This document shows, one piece after another, positions 49,188-60,850 of a stretch of DNA of 64,000 nucleotides. Under the pieces are notes generated by a model. That model worked only from the letters and a program-made list of their open reading frames with translations. It had not been told where the DNA came from and did not search any database. The position numbers were made by a program, and so were the translations under genes. Source of the stretch: Cristatella mucedo (Eukaryota > Bryozoa > Phylactolaemata > Cristatellidae); the NCBI GenBank assembly GCA_009760855.2, contig WPIO01000052.1, positions 2,407,501 to 2,471,500 of the forward strand. Direction: 5' to 3'. How positions within the stretch are numbered: the stretch's first letter is position 1; each line of letters starts with the position of its first letter.

Positions 49188-49589
49188 TTATCTGCTCAAG
49201 TTGAGCTACCAAAGCTGGGCCAGGATGTCACTGGCAGCGATAAATTCAATGAGTTTGTGCGAAGTCACCCGCCGTACCAGTTGTAATATGCAGCTGATTC
49301 TCTTCGCTTTTGTGAGTTCTGTCTAGTTGATTTCGGAGCTTGCAGGATTTCGAGCGCTATGGCGTCCCGTTTGGCACGTTTCAGTAGTTAGGTCTGCACA
49401 GTCTGGACTCGCTGTGATGATAACTGAGCTAATGAGAGTTATGCTGACACGCAAAGGTGTCAGAAGTGGAAAAAAATTTTCATTCCGTGTTAAGTACTGT
49501 ATACGTTGCCCCGTCATTTTCTCTGACCTGAAAAATAGCGACTTCCGTTTGGTACGATTCAAAAAGCCATCGATATTATATCATTCAGA

Positions 49590-49715
49590 CAAATGAGCAT
49601 GCTACCACTGACAATTTCATGGTGCTTCCGTTACAGCAAAGGTAAAGTGCCTAGAAAGTGTTTGAGTTTTCTGAGGGCGCTATATGTAACGTACTATTAT
49701 TATTATTATTATCAT
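49590..49715 (+). mobile_element. L2-like LINE 3' tail
   Basis: TTACAGCAAAGGTAAAGTGCC, GAGTTTTCTGAGGGCGCTAT, then (ATT)n. Confidence 0.75.
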
Positions 49716-51150
49716 CGTAGCGCGGTAATTCTTTAGAGTTTTTGGGCTGACTCTGTGGCATTTTTGAGCACTCTTCGCTGAAGTTCTTCAGGTTTCCCTC
49801 TTGCATCAAGTGCCATAATGCCACAAAGTGAAAAATTGATGAGAATCGCAAAATGACTTGTTTATCGTCCAACACAAATGTTGCTATGTCCAGATAAGCT
49901 AAAAGCATTTGACAATGCTCAAGTCCGCTCAACGAGCTCGATCACCGGTCAAAATTATTTGCTTGCAATCTCCAAACATTTGATGGTATCATAAGCCAAA
50001 GTCTATTTTTTTGGAAGACACTGTCCGAGAAAGGCAGTAGAGAAATAAGCTTAGGCGGTTAGTCAGTTGGAATTCTAGGGATACTGCACAGTTTTCGCAA
50101 AAAAAAGCAGATTGCTGCAAACCTGTATCTGTACAACGACGGTGTTTTACTTTTCAGTGGTGACTTTTGTTGTTGACAATTAACTCTTTATAGAAATTGA
50201 AAGACATATTAGACCCGAAGACCTGAAATGCAAAGACAATAAAAAGCCCAGGCAACTTGTGAGCTTCTTGTGTTCACAACCTTGATGCCTGTGACCCATG
50301 GGAGCGGGGAAAGCACACTTGTATGGGTTACATAGAATGACTTGACAACTCGTAACGAGGGGCTGCTTAGGCCTGGCAAAAAAAGATTACAGTCAATAGT
50401 AAGGACCAGACAAGATCAAGGTGCAACCACTCAAGCATATACGGGAAATACTGTGGCATTTTCGATGCACTTTAATAGAAGCTGGGGTGTGGGTCTCGTA
50501 GTTTGGTTGCCGTCTCGCACTGCACAAAACACCAGCCGATGAGCAACACCACCAGTTTATTCGACTACGTACGGAGCCGGTGGAAGCGCCAATACCCTCC
50601 CGCATACGTCGATCCGCTTCCGTCGTCTGCGGTACTGGAACGCTGCGCTCCGATGCTTTAGCGTTGTTGCTAATGTCTAGCTGCGCTCCGATTGGCTAGT
50701 CGGTGATCGGAAGGGTCCTTCAGCCTAGTACCGGCAGATAAGAACAATTAGAAGCTTCGCTGCCGCAGGCTGGGGTATGCATATACAAAACCACAGGTCG
50801 TATATGCTTTTGGATTCTCTTTGTTCTCTTAGAAAATTAGGACATTATTAAAAGATGAGAGAATGGCCCAAAGACACAATTAACGCAGAAAAAACGTAGA
50901 TAGGCACCCTTAGAAATTGAACGCTGGCTGAGCAGCTTGGAACTGCTGTGAACTTCCGAATCCTGGTTTATTGAGCGCATTGCCTGCATGAAAGAAAGCG
51001 TGCCTACTGGACACTAGTTTCTTGTTTCATATTTCCGATCATCTACGTCATTTAAAATATTGGCCGCAAGGTCGAACTTCCTGCAGTAGATCCTTCAGAA
51101 TAAGGTCGCTTTAAATAATAGTGACCCCTCCTATAGTAGTTTAGGTTTAA
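49716..51150. other. No gene recognised
   Basis: Unique sequence. Two fragments near 50640-50705 repeat CTGCGCTCCGAT. No supported frame. Confidence 0.45.
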
Positions 51151-52618
51151 TTATAATAATAATAATAATACACTCGATAAAGCCCCCTCAGAGAAATAAA
51201 TCTCTCTCTAGGCGCTTTACATTTGCTGCAAAGGGAAATGCAATTGAATCGTGAGTAAAATCATGCTTAAAACCAAAAAAATGAATAATATGGTTAGGGG
51301 TGACATGCACAGGGTCAGCATACAAATGTGGTCAGTGGCAGCATGCACAGTGTCAGCACGTATAAGCAAACGAAGGACGAATCAAAGGGACCCACTAAAT
51401 GCTGTCCTAATTAGGTGTGTTTTTAAGTTCTTTTCAAATGTGGTCAGGTCAGGGGATGTTCTGACGCAGGTTGGGAGGGAGTTACAAGCTGTGGGAGCGT
51501 ACGAACTAAATGCATGGTCTCCAAAGGATTTAAGGTTTGTACGAGGTATTTCTAGACTGTCGGATTCCGAATAGCGGGTGGTACGATGCTTGGCCTAGTG
51601 GGGTAGTATATCTTAAAGATAGGCTGGAGCCAAAGAATGAAGTGACCTAAAAGTGAGCGACAAAACCTTGAAGTCAATCCGTTGCTTGACTGGTAGCCAG
51701 TGCAGGTCGGCGAGAAGTGGAGTAATGTGGCAACTGCGAAGCTCACGACAGACAAGCCTAGCTGCAGAGTTTTGCACCAGCTGCAATCGCCTGATCGCAC
51801 ATGCCGGTAGGCCAGCGAGCAGTGAATTGCAGAAGTCGAGACGGGATGTCACGAATGCATGGACCAATTTGGACGTGGTATCCTTATCTAAACAAGCCCG
51901 AATTTTAGCAATGTCATGAAGCTGAAAATAGGCAGATTTGACTGTGAAGCTGATATGGTCGTCTAACGAGAGGTCGCTTTGGAATATGACACCTAGATTT
52001 CGAGCTGATTCAACTGGAGATATGCTGGCAGAGCCAATTTTGAGCGTCAGCCTTTCCAATTTGTGAATCACACTGGGTTTGCCCATAACTAGTAAGTTCG
52101 TTTTATCGTCATTTAGTTTTAGAAAATTTGCTGCCATCCATACGCGGATGTCATCTATACATGCAGCAAGTGAGTTGAGAGAATTTGAGGTGCTCAAAGG
52201 CTAGGATGGATCAAAGCAAAGGTACAACTGAATGTCATCCGCATAGAAGTGAAAGCCTAGATTGTGCTTGGCAATCACATCAGCAAGAGGGAGAGTATAA
52301 ACCGTGAAAAGAGCCGGACCTAGCACGGAGCCCTGAGGTACTCCATATTTCAGAGGTACTTCAGATGATCTCTGTTCATTCATATCAATGCTCTGGAGTC
52401 TCCCACTGAGATAGGACCTGAACCACTGCAGAGCAGTGCCAGTGCTGCCCAGGCGAGATGAGAGGCGCTCTAGAAGATCTTTGTGATCGATGGTATCAAA
52501 AGCTGCCGAAAGATGAAAACAAGCAGACACACTCTACCCATGTCTGCACTCCTAAGTAGGTCGTTGTATACCCTAAGCAATGCTGATTCTGTGGAGTGAT
52601 TAGCTCTATAGCCAGACT
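51151..52618 (-). mobile_element. L2-like LINE, 5'-truncated
   Basis: The 3' AAT-rich tail is at 51151-51170 (plus-strand view). RT pieces are open at 52530-52201 and 52197-51613, separated by an in-frame stop. YADD is changed to YADDIQ context but the catalytic residues remain. A small deletion lies near 52515. It ends abruptly at the AT-rich island. Confidence 0.92.
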
Positions 52619-52699
52619 AAGCCATATAATAAAAATGAATCAAGATGATTTTTTAGAGATCGAGCTCTAGAGTTGTTAGATAACAATTCATTCACTGGA

Positions 52700-53118
52700 G
52701 TCTCCAGGTGGAAGGTAAATAGTATAGGATCTGCAGCATCTGGAAGTGAGGCAGGTTCAATCAAACAAAACGGATATAGACAAATACAAATAGATGGAAG
52801 AATATACCAATCTCAGAAATAAGCTTATTTGATTATAGCTGGTAAAATGCTTTTGCATGAAATAGATCACATATATGGAAATTGACTAAATAATTGTTTT
52901 GATAACTTACATGAAGCAACGTCATCTCAAAACTGTAGAAATAGAGAAATAAGAAAAAAAAATTCGTCTGGATTTATAGGAGTTTATTAGAACAAAAAAG
53001 CGAGCAAATGGCAATCATCTATTACAATAGATAGACAACCATATCCTATTGGTTATTTTGACAATCCTGTTGCAGCCGCTGAAAAAAGATATCTTGCAGC
53101 AATATGCTTGCATTAACA
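52700..53118 (+). pseudogene. HNH endonuclease with AP2-like domain, degraded
   Basis: Seen: the plus-strand translation shows I-Q-I-D-G-R-I-Y, then H-E-I-D-H-I (HNH core), N-N-C-F-D-N-L, E-A-T-S-S-Q-N, then S-S-G-F-I-G-V-Y, K-W-Q and G-Y-F-D-N-P-V-A-A-A. Known: this order is that of phage and large-DNA-virus homing-type HNH endonucleases whose C-terminal AP2-like domain binds DNA. Breaks: at least two stop codons (near 52820 and 52885) and probable frameshifts, so it is inactive. It lies in AT-rich DNA unlike the flanks, between two L2 copies. A bacterial or organellar source is possible; a virus-derived insertion is my preferred inference. Confidence 0.68.
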
Positions 53119-53169
53119 ATTCGCACGATTGAATTTCACATAAACTTTGTCATAAGATAATAAAATATT

Positions 53170-53479
53170 TAGACATACAGATTTTTAATTCTTACATCTC
53201 TTGTTTTAACTCATCTCTTAGTTTTAGCCTTTCTGAGTGTATTTGTTCCTACGTTGCTCCTCTAGCAAATAGATATAAAAGTATTGCACTCTCAGCTTTA
53301 TAATCGCAAGGCTTCTTGCCACTAATTGTGCTACTTTCTACTTTTTTAATATCTCTCTTTAATTCATCTGAATAACTAACACATGATTCCTCAACCAATT
53401 TCTTTTCCTGATTTAGTCTAAAAATTCTTCACTTCTGAATTCTGTACTTTGTCTGACAGATCGATATCAATTCCTTTAT
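53170..53479 (-). pseudogene. Coiled-coil-like remnant in the AT-rich island
   Basis: The minus strand has a Lys/Glu-rich stretch (D-E-L-K-R-D-I-K-K-V-E and E-R-L-K-L-R-D-E-L-K) with stop codons. It may be the C-terminal part of the membrane-protein gene to the right, cut off by the family C insertion. No family recognised. Confidence 0.4.
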
Positions 53480-53756
53480 GTAATGTAATTTATTTCCGTC
53501 AGTAACTCCACAAAGTCATAAAGACCATGTGGGCGTTACGCAGGAGAGTTTTGTATAGCACACTCACAGCCTAAGCGGCTTTCGGTACGCATTCGGTAGC
53601 CAACAGACTTCGTCTCACGCAACAAAGAAAAAGTGGGAAGCATAGCAGAGTTAGGAGAGCAGTTGAGGTAGTGAGTAGCATAGAAGTAGCAGTTCAGGAC
53701 CGCTGAAAAAGATGTGCGATAGTCGGCAGTTGGAGAGTAGATGTCGTTGCGTAGTT
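53480..53756 (-). mobile_element. Family C LINE 3' end inserted in the AT-rich island
   Basis: TAATGTAATTTATTTCCGTC through GGAGAGTAGATGTCGTTGCG matches 4589-4860 closely. It interrupts the minus-strand frame on its right. Confidence 0.88.
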
Positions 53757-54390
53757 CCATCATATTTTTTATATCTACAATAGCATTCTTTAATCTAGAA
53801 CTTTGTAAACACAAAGAACTCATTCGTTCTTTATGGGTATTCATTGGTGGAGCTCTAGCTGTGTACATTGTTGTATCAATTATTTTTGTACTAATCCTGC
53901 TACTGACTGTTATTGAAACTACAAGACCAACAGTTCCTATGATACTTGCTATACTTGCAATAATAGCTGGAATAGTGGGCAATAGTCCACCAGATCTAAC
54001 TTCATGGCAATTCTTCCAAGCAAGTGGATCTAGTTGTGCTGCATTCCAATTAAGTTCTTCTCCAAACGTATCTGACAAAAACTTACTAGGATCCAAATAC
54101 CAATCAGAGATAGATTCTGCTTCAAGTAGTATTCCATTTATATAATATCCAATCTCTAATGATGCAACTATTTTTATAAATAATCCTAAATCTACAACTA
54201 CTGTTATGCCAGATAAAAACCCACCTAATGCTTTTGTAGCAGTTCCAATAACTTTGAATGACTGTAAAACTTTTTGAACAATTGTTGCTATCTTCTATCT
54301 AAGTTCTTTTGCAGTTGTTGTTCCTGATAGTACTTCTTTTGTGGTATCTAAGTCTGCTTTTACATCACCTTTTCTAGTTATTTTTTTCAT
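53757..54390 (-). pseudogene. Broken membrane-protein gene of unknown family
   Basis: The minus-strand frame starts with ATG at 54390, has one in-frame stop near 54296, and is otherwise open to the family C insertion at 53757. It has a Lys-rich N-terminus, a hydrophobic stretch at about 54160-54260, a soluble part with a W-Y-L-D-P-S-K-F motif, and a strong Ile/Val/Ala-rich transmembrane segment at about 53880-53990. It is AT-rich. I do not recognise the family. Together with the neighbouring HNH pseudogene it suggests DNA-virus or phage-like origin. The plus-strand frame through the same segment is its complement. Confidence 0.45.
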
Positions 54391-54490
54391 ATATACAAGA
54401 AATGGAAAATGCTACTAAAATTAATGGCACTATTTTTGATGATTTTGATGAAGTTGGAAACAGAATTACAAATCTTACATATCCAGTAAT

Positions 54491-55249
54491 ATAATAACAA
54501 CAATAATGCACTTGATAAAATGCCCTCAGAGAATTAATCTCTCTCTAGGCGCTTGACATTTGCTGCACAGGGAAATGCCATTGAATGGTGAGTAAAATCC
54601 TGCTTGATAAACAAACAAAATGAATAGCATGGATAGGGGTGACATGCACAGGGGATGTTCTGTCGCTAGTCGGGAGGGAGTTCCGGGCTTTGGGAGCATA
54701 CGAACTAAATGCACGGTCTCCAAAGGATTTGAGGTTTGTACGAGGTATTTGTAGACTGTTGGATTCCGAAAGGGGGTGGTACGATGCTTGTCCTGATATC
54801 TGAGAGATAGGCTGGAGCCAAAGAATGAAGTGACCTATAAGTGAGCGACAAGACCTTGATCTAAATCCGTTGCTTGACTGGTAGCCAGTGCAGGTCGGCG
54901 AGAAGTGGTGTGATATGGCAACCGGGACGCTCACGACAGACAAGCCTAGCTGCGGAGTTTTGCACCAGCTGCAATCGCCTGATCGCACATGCTGGTAGGC
55001 CAGTAAGCAGTGAGTTGCAGAAGTTGAGACGGGATGTCATGAATGCATGGACCAACTTGCACGTGGTATCCTTATCTAAACATGCCCGAATTTTAGCAAT
55101 GTTATGAAGCTGAAAATAGGCAGATTTGACTGTGGAGCTGATATGGTCGTCTAATGAGAGGTCGCTTTAGAATATGACACCTAGATTTTGAGCTGATTCA
55201 ACAGGAGATATGCTGGCAGAGCCAATTTTGAGCGTCAGCCTTTCCAATT
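54491..55249 (-). mobile_element. L2-like LINE 3' part, internally deleted
   Basis: Plus-strand AATTAATCTCTCTCTAGGCGC (3' hairpin), then the post-RT region with R-L-N-F-C-N-S-L-L. About 150 bp of the 3' UTR/C-terminal junction is missing near 54650. It stops at CCTTTCCAATTA. Confidence 0.9.
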
Positions 55250-55290
55250 ATGCATGGCTTGAGCTGATGTGCATGGCTTGAGCTGACGCC
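55247..55290 (+). repeat. About 19-bp tandem duplication at an L2 edge
   Basis: TGCATGGCTTGAGCTGATG then TGCATGGCTTGAGCTGACG, directly at the L2 5' junction. Confidence 0.85.
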
Positions 55291-56329
55291 GGTGACACGG
55301 CGAAATGTCCGTTGGGCCGGACCTCTTAGTGCATGCAGCATGTCAACAAGTCTCCTGGCACTAAAGTCCATTTGTGAAGAAGCAATTATTTGTAAGTGTA
55401 ACTCAGGAATTTGAGAGACTCCTCTGCCCTTCGAGCAGCAGAGCTGCCTATTCCACATCCCAAGAGCTGCTGCTAATTGCCTTCGTGGTGTATGCATGCT
55501 TCACATTATTATTTATCTTGCCTTATCAAGCTTTAATAATGTAGTCGTAGTATAATTGTGTCCTATTAGTACATATAAAGCTTCATAGGCACTTTTCCTA
55601 GTATTTTCTTATGAAAGAATTACGGGCTTATGTTATTGTTAGGTATTTGTTAGTCATTTGTATTTTCTGCGCAATGAGGTGCTAGGGCAGACCTTGGGGC
55701 TCCGAGTCACGTGACCCACAGGAAGACTTTAATTCTGCACTTGTCTTGGTTGGTGAGTACCAGCCCATGTCCGTTCTGTCATGCAGGAGCAGCCATGACC
55801 TCACCGAGCATCTCTGCCGAGTACCCTCAGCATGTGAGTATTAACAGCAACTATGCAGCACTTGAGCTTGGTTTCATGCTTCGTAGGTCTTACTAGCCTT
55901 ACATTGCTTCTTCTGAGTTTGCTCCTCAGCTCCTCCGTTTTCTTAGAACATCCACTGCTTCTCACATATCGATTGAGTTGCCTTACTTGCACTAAATGTA
56001 AATCTTTCTGTTATTGCACCGTTTAGTATGCTGGTTTCGCTTTTTCAGCCGGTTCATTCTGTCTGCAGATGCTGTAAGCGGTAGTGGTAGTCCTGTCGGT
56101 TCTACTTATGCTTTATGGCGACATGTCGAGGTGCATGCTATTTGTTGTCAATCTTTTAAAGTTGGCTTGGCTATAATATGATAAGAGTGTACTGCTGTAA
56201 AGTAACTTTTAGCTATACGTCCATATCTGCTTCAAAGATAAGTATACCTACACTCTTCAAGAACACATTATAAATGTTACAGCCTGCTTACATAGGGATA
56301 AAATATCCGAACTGATCAATATGGACTTA
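55291..56329. other. No gene recognised
   Basis: AT-moderate unique sequence with short frames only. Confidence 0.45.
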
Positions 56330-56760
56330 AGGAACTTGGAGCACTTAAAGGCCTGCACCAAACTTTGCAGTCAGGATTGTTTGTCGTGAGCACAGCAGTC
56401 ACCCCGGTGCCTTACTTTTCACGGCCATGAACTGGCTCCCTAACAAGCGGAGCATCGAATGAATGCTTGTGTCACTCACAATTGCATCCTCTATTTCTCC
56501 TGTAACATCCTACATATCAGTAGTACTTGTTAATCAGATAAAGCAAGTTCTAACTTGATGGGTTTTAGAGGAGCTCAACAACACTCGTTCCTCATTGTAT
56601 TTGCTCTCCCACTACCCAGTGCTAAGCATCCGGTCACTTCAAATTTACTTCATTTTTTTTTACTTGATAAATCGTTGAGGTCGAATACACTGAAATCCCA
56701 ACTCTCGTTTAAGGTCTACTGGTGTAGCTCCATTTATTTCAGCCGAAGCTGCAGATGTTC
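56330..56760 (+). mobile_element. Very decayed L2/CR1-type LINE C-terminal region (tentative)
   Basis: The translation shows V-V/C-R-E-H-S-S and M-N-W-L-P-N-K-R-S-I-E, resembling the C-R-E-L-R-S...L-H-W-L-P-V-K-Q-R-I-D block of the good copies, with many stops. Confidence 0.5.
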
Positions 56761-57814
56761 AAATTAACTTTGATTTCTCCCCTGTTAACTGATACCGTTT
56801 CCTACGAACTATCAGGGTTTGCATTGTCACATGTGCCTGATTCAGGCCCTGTTTATAAAAATTACCAAATTATATTTTTCGACCAGTTTTCATGCACAAT
56901 CTTCGTTTTGAGACATGTGCACAAGCACATGTTTTATGTTTATATTAATAGTAATGCACTTGATACTGTGCCGGTATTGGTAAACTGTTGGATTCCAAAA
57001 AGCAGGTGATGTTCAGGTCACAAAATTTATTTCATGCCGTAGTAAGGAATGCAATACCGAAATCTATTCACTTAGGCTATTGATTGTTTGTCCAGTAGTG
57101 AAAGTGCTGAAAACCTATTACGACATAGCACGTCCAAATTTTCAACTTGGAAGAACAGTTCTGTAGAGCTACTGCTTGTTAATGATAACATTTCTGCTTA
57201 AGCTGTGTACATTTGGTCTCACATTGTGTTAGCTTAAATTTCAAATAATTTAAATTATAATAATATAAATAGATATATAACTATCTTGCATGGCTGTGAG
57301 TGCTGCTGCTTCCTAAGTGTCATGTTGCCTTTCATCGGACATCTTCAAAAATTGGTTATTCGTGTACAAGTAAGTCAATATTAGCCTCGATAAGACACAC
57401 CCAGCACCATTACAACGTCGGACTTCGCAACTTTGTAGGAACAAAATTGGTAAGTACGTTTTCATTTTTAACTGCGGCCGGTATAACTTTAGTATTTTTC
57501 GTGTAGCACCTAATATTAACATACGGGTAATTGGGTAGCCATTATAGGATTAGAATGTTCAGATTTACTGTACTAATTCGAATAGTTAATGTTGCTTCCA
57601 TCTCAAGTTGTTAGAATGTACACTGTTACTTCATTGCTAGTATATTCTGCCACGTTACTTGTTATTCTCAGGTGTTTGCTGTTTAAGGGAATAGATATTT
57701 ATTGCATCACCTCGCGTGCACAATCCACTTTGCATGATTGTTTTCGTTTGTGATTGCACTTGCTTTTATACGCGCTGTGTGCCTTGTGCTCCAGTCGCAC
57801 GGTGAGTGTTCACA
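56761..57814. other. No gene recognised
   Basis: AT-rich sequence up to the start of the minisatellite. GTAAACTGTTGGATTCC near 56980 echoes an L2 fragment (compare CGACAGTCTAGAAATACC). Confidence 0.45.
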
Positions 57815-58862
57815 ATAATCGGGCACGTAATAATCGGCACGTAATAATCGGCACGTAATAATCGGCACGTTAATAATCGGCACGTTAATAATCGGCACGT
57901 TAATAATCGGCACGTTAATAATCGGCACGTTTATAATCGGCACGTTTATAATCGGCACGTTAATAATCGGGCACGTAATAATCGGGCACGCAATAATCAG
58001 GCATGTTAATAATCTGGCACGTAATAATCTGGCACGTAATAATCGGGCACGTAATAATCGGGCACGTAATAATCGGGCACGTAATAATCGGGCACGTAAT
58101 AATCGGGCACGTAATAATCGGGCACGTAATAATCGGGCACGTAATAGTCGGCACTTTAATAATCGGCACGTTAATAATCGGCACGTTAATAATCGGCACG
58201 TTATAATCGGGCACGTAATAATCGGGCACGTAATAATCGGGCACGTAATAATCGGGCACGTAATTATCGGGCACGTAATTATCGGGCACGTAATAATCGG
58301 GCACGTAATAATCGGGCACGTAATAATCGGGCACGTAATAATCGGGCACGTAATAATCGGGCACGTAATAATCGGGCACGTAATAATCGGGCACGTAATA
58401 ATCGGGCACGTAATAATCGGCAAGTAATAATCGGCACGTAATAATCGGTCCGTAATAATCGGCACTTTATAATCGGCACGTTATAATCGGCACGTAATAA
58501 TCGGGCACGTAATAATCGGGCACGTAATAATCGGGCACGTAATAATCGGGCACGTAATAATCGGGCACGTAATCGGGCACGTAATAATCGGGCACGTAAT
58601 CGGGCACGTAATAATCGGGCACGTAAATAATCGGGCACGTAAATAATCGGGCACGTCAAGAATCGGGCACGTCAATAATCGGGCACGTCAATAATCGGGC
58701 ACGTCAATAATCGGGCACGTCAATAATCGGGCACGTCAATAATCGGGCACGTCAATAATCGGGCACGTCAATAATCGGGCACGTAATAATCGGGCACGTC
58801 AATAATCGGGCATGTAAATAATCGGGCAAGTTAATAATCGGGCACGTTAATAATCGGCAACG
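57815..58862. repeat. Minisatellite block 1: GTAATAATCGGGCAC (15 bp) and 14-bp variants
   Basis: About 70 units. The 14-bp form (one G fewer, AATCGGCACGT) is at 57830-57960 and 58150-58210. The 15-bp form fills the rest, with TTAATAATC and TCAATAATC variants. Long open frames on both strands follow from the 15-bp unit. Confidence 0.97.
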
Positions 58863-59225
58863 CAATAATCGGCAACGCGGGTCGTCATAATCGCGGGTCG
58901 TCATAATCGCGGGTCGTCATAATCGCGGGTCGTCATAATCGCGGGTCGTCATAATCGCGGGTCGTCATAATCGCGGGTCGTCATAATCGCGGGTCGTCAT
59001 AATCGCGGGTCGTCATAATCGCGGGTCGTCATAATCGCGGGTCGTCATAATCGCGGGTCGTCATAATCGCGGGTCGTCATAATCGCGGGTCGTCATAATC
59101 GCGGGTCGTCATAATCGCGGCGGGTCGTCATAATCGCGGGTCGTCATAATCGCGGGTCGTCATAATCGCGGGTCGTCATAATCGCCGTCGTAATAATCGC
59201 GGGTCGTCATAAATCGTCTTAATCG
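58863..59225. repeat. Minisatellite block 2: GCGGGTCGTCATAATC (16 bp)
   Basis: About 22 nearly identical units. It ends with broken units (CGCCGTCGTAATAATC, AAATCGTCTTAATC). Confidence 0.97.
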
Positions 59226-60184
59226 CCGGGTCGTCATAATCGCGGGTCGTCATAATCGCGGGTCGTCATAATCGCGGGTCGTCATAATCGCGGGTCGTCA
59301 TAATCGCCGGTCGTCATAATCGCCGGTCGTCATAATCGCCGGTCGTCATAATCGCCGGTCGTCATAATCGCCGGTCGTCATAATCGCCGGTCGTCATAAT
59401 CGCCGGTCGTCATAATCGCCGGTCGTCATAATCGCCGGTCGTCATAATCGCCGGTCGTCATAATCGCCGGTCGTCATAATCGCCGGTCGTCATAATCGCC
59501 GGTCGTCATAATCGCCGGTCGTCATAATCGCCGGTCGTCATAATCGCCGGTCGTCATAATCGCCGGTCGTCATAATCGCCGGTCGTCATAATCGCCGGTC
59601 GTCATAATCGCCGGTCGTCATAATCGCCGGTCGTCATAATCGCCGTCGTCATAATCGCCGGTCGTCATAATCGCCGGTCGTCATAATCGCCGGTCGTCAT
59701 AATCGCCGGTCGTCATAATCGCCGGTCGTCATAATCGCCGGTCGTCATAATCGCCGGTCGTCATAATCGCCGGTCGTCATAATCGCCGGTCGTCATAATC
59801 GCCGGTCGTCATAATCGCCGGTCGTCATAATCGCGGGTCGTCATAATCGCGGGTCGTCATAATCGCGGGTCGTCATAATCGCCGGTCGTCATAATCGCGG
59901 GTCGTCATAATCGCGGGTCGTCATAATCGCCGGTCGTCATAATCGCCGGTCGTCATAATCGCCGGTCGTCATAATCGCCGGTCGTCATAATCGCCGGTCG
60001 TCATAATCGCCGGTCGTCATAATCGCCGGTCGTCATAATCGCCGGTCGTCATAATCGCCGGTCGTCATAATCGCCGGTCGTCATAATCGCCGGTCGTCAT
60101 AATCGCCGGTCGTCATAATCGCCGGTCGTCATAATCGCCGGTCGTCATAATCGCCGGTCGTCATAATCGCGGGTCGTCATAATC
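59226..60184. repeat. Minisatellite block 3: GCCGGTCGTCATAATC (16 bp)
   Basis: About 58 units differing from block 2 by one base (GCC for GCG). Small patches of the GCG form occur at 59226-59300, 59830-59880 and 59895-59930. Confidence 0.97.
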
Positions 60185-60390
60185 GCGGGCGTGATTATCG
60201 CGGGCGTGATTATCGCGGGCGTGATTATCGCGGGCGTGATTATCGCGGGCGTGATTATCGCGGGCGTGATTATCGCGGGCGTGATTATCGCGGGCGTGAT
60301 TATCGCGGGCGTGATTATCGCGGGCGTGATTATCGCGGGCGTGATTATCGCGGGCGTGATTATCGCGGGCGTGATAATCGCGGGCGTGAT
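60185..60390. repeat. Minisatellite block 4: GTGATTATCGCGGGC (15 bp)
   Basis: About 12 perfect units, then two with GTGATAATC. Confidence 0.97.
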
Positions 60391-60735
60391 AATACAGCTC
60401 GTAATAATCGCGGTCGTAATAATCGCTGTTGTAATAATAGCGGGTCGCAATAATCGCGGGTCGCAATAATCGCGGGCGCATTACTCGCGGGCGCAATAAT
60501 CGCGGGCGTAATAATCGTGGTCGTAATAATCGCGGGTCATAATAATCGGGAACGTGGTAATCGCAGTCGTCATAATCGCTGTCGTAATAATTGCGGTTCG
60601 TAATAATCGCGGGCGTGATAATCGCGGTCGTGATAATCGCGGGCGTGATTATCGTTGTCGTAATAATCGCGGGTCGTAATAATCGCGAGTCGTAATAATC
60701 GGGAACTTGATAATCGCGGGTCGTAATAATCGCGG
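60391..60735. repeat. Minisatellite block 5: mixed units
   Basis: Heterogeneous 14-16-bp units around the ATAATCGCGGTCGT/GGGCGT core. Confidence 0.93.
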
Positions 60736-60850
60736 GGCGTCATAGTCGCGGGCGTCATAGTCGCGGGCGTCATAGTCGCGGGCGTCATAGTCGCGGGCGT
60801 CATAGTCGCGGGCGTCATAGTCGCGGGCGTCATAGTCGCGGGCGTCATAA
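60736..60850. repeat. Minisatellite block 6: GTCATAGTCGCGGGC (15 bp)
   Basis: Seven or eight perfect units with ATAGTCG in place of ATAATCG. Confidence 0.96.

Larger units (their letters stand above)
52619..54490. other. AT-rich foreign-looking island
   Basis: Clearly lower GC than either flank. It contains the HNH pseudogene and the membrane-protein remnant, with a later family C insertion. The edges coincide with L2 ends at 52618 and 54491. No inverted repeats are visible at the edges. Confidence 0.6.

Noticed and set aside
53741-54145. Plus-strand hydrophobic frame in the AT-rich island
   Set aside because: It is the complement of a minus-strand frame with better N-terminus, composition and continuity. 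Its hydrophobicity mirrors the transmembrane segment.
57707-58465. 252-codon minus-strand frame and similar repeats (P-I-I-T-C, R-A-R-L-L)
   Set aside because: Created by the 15-bp minisatellite, whose length is a multiple of three. It is open in several frames and on both strands.
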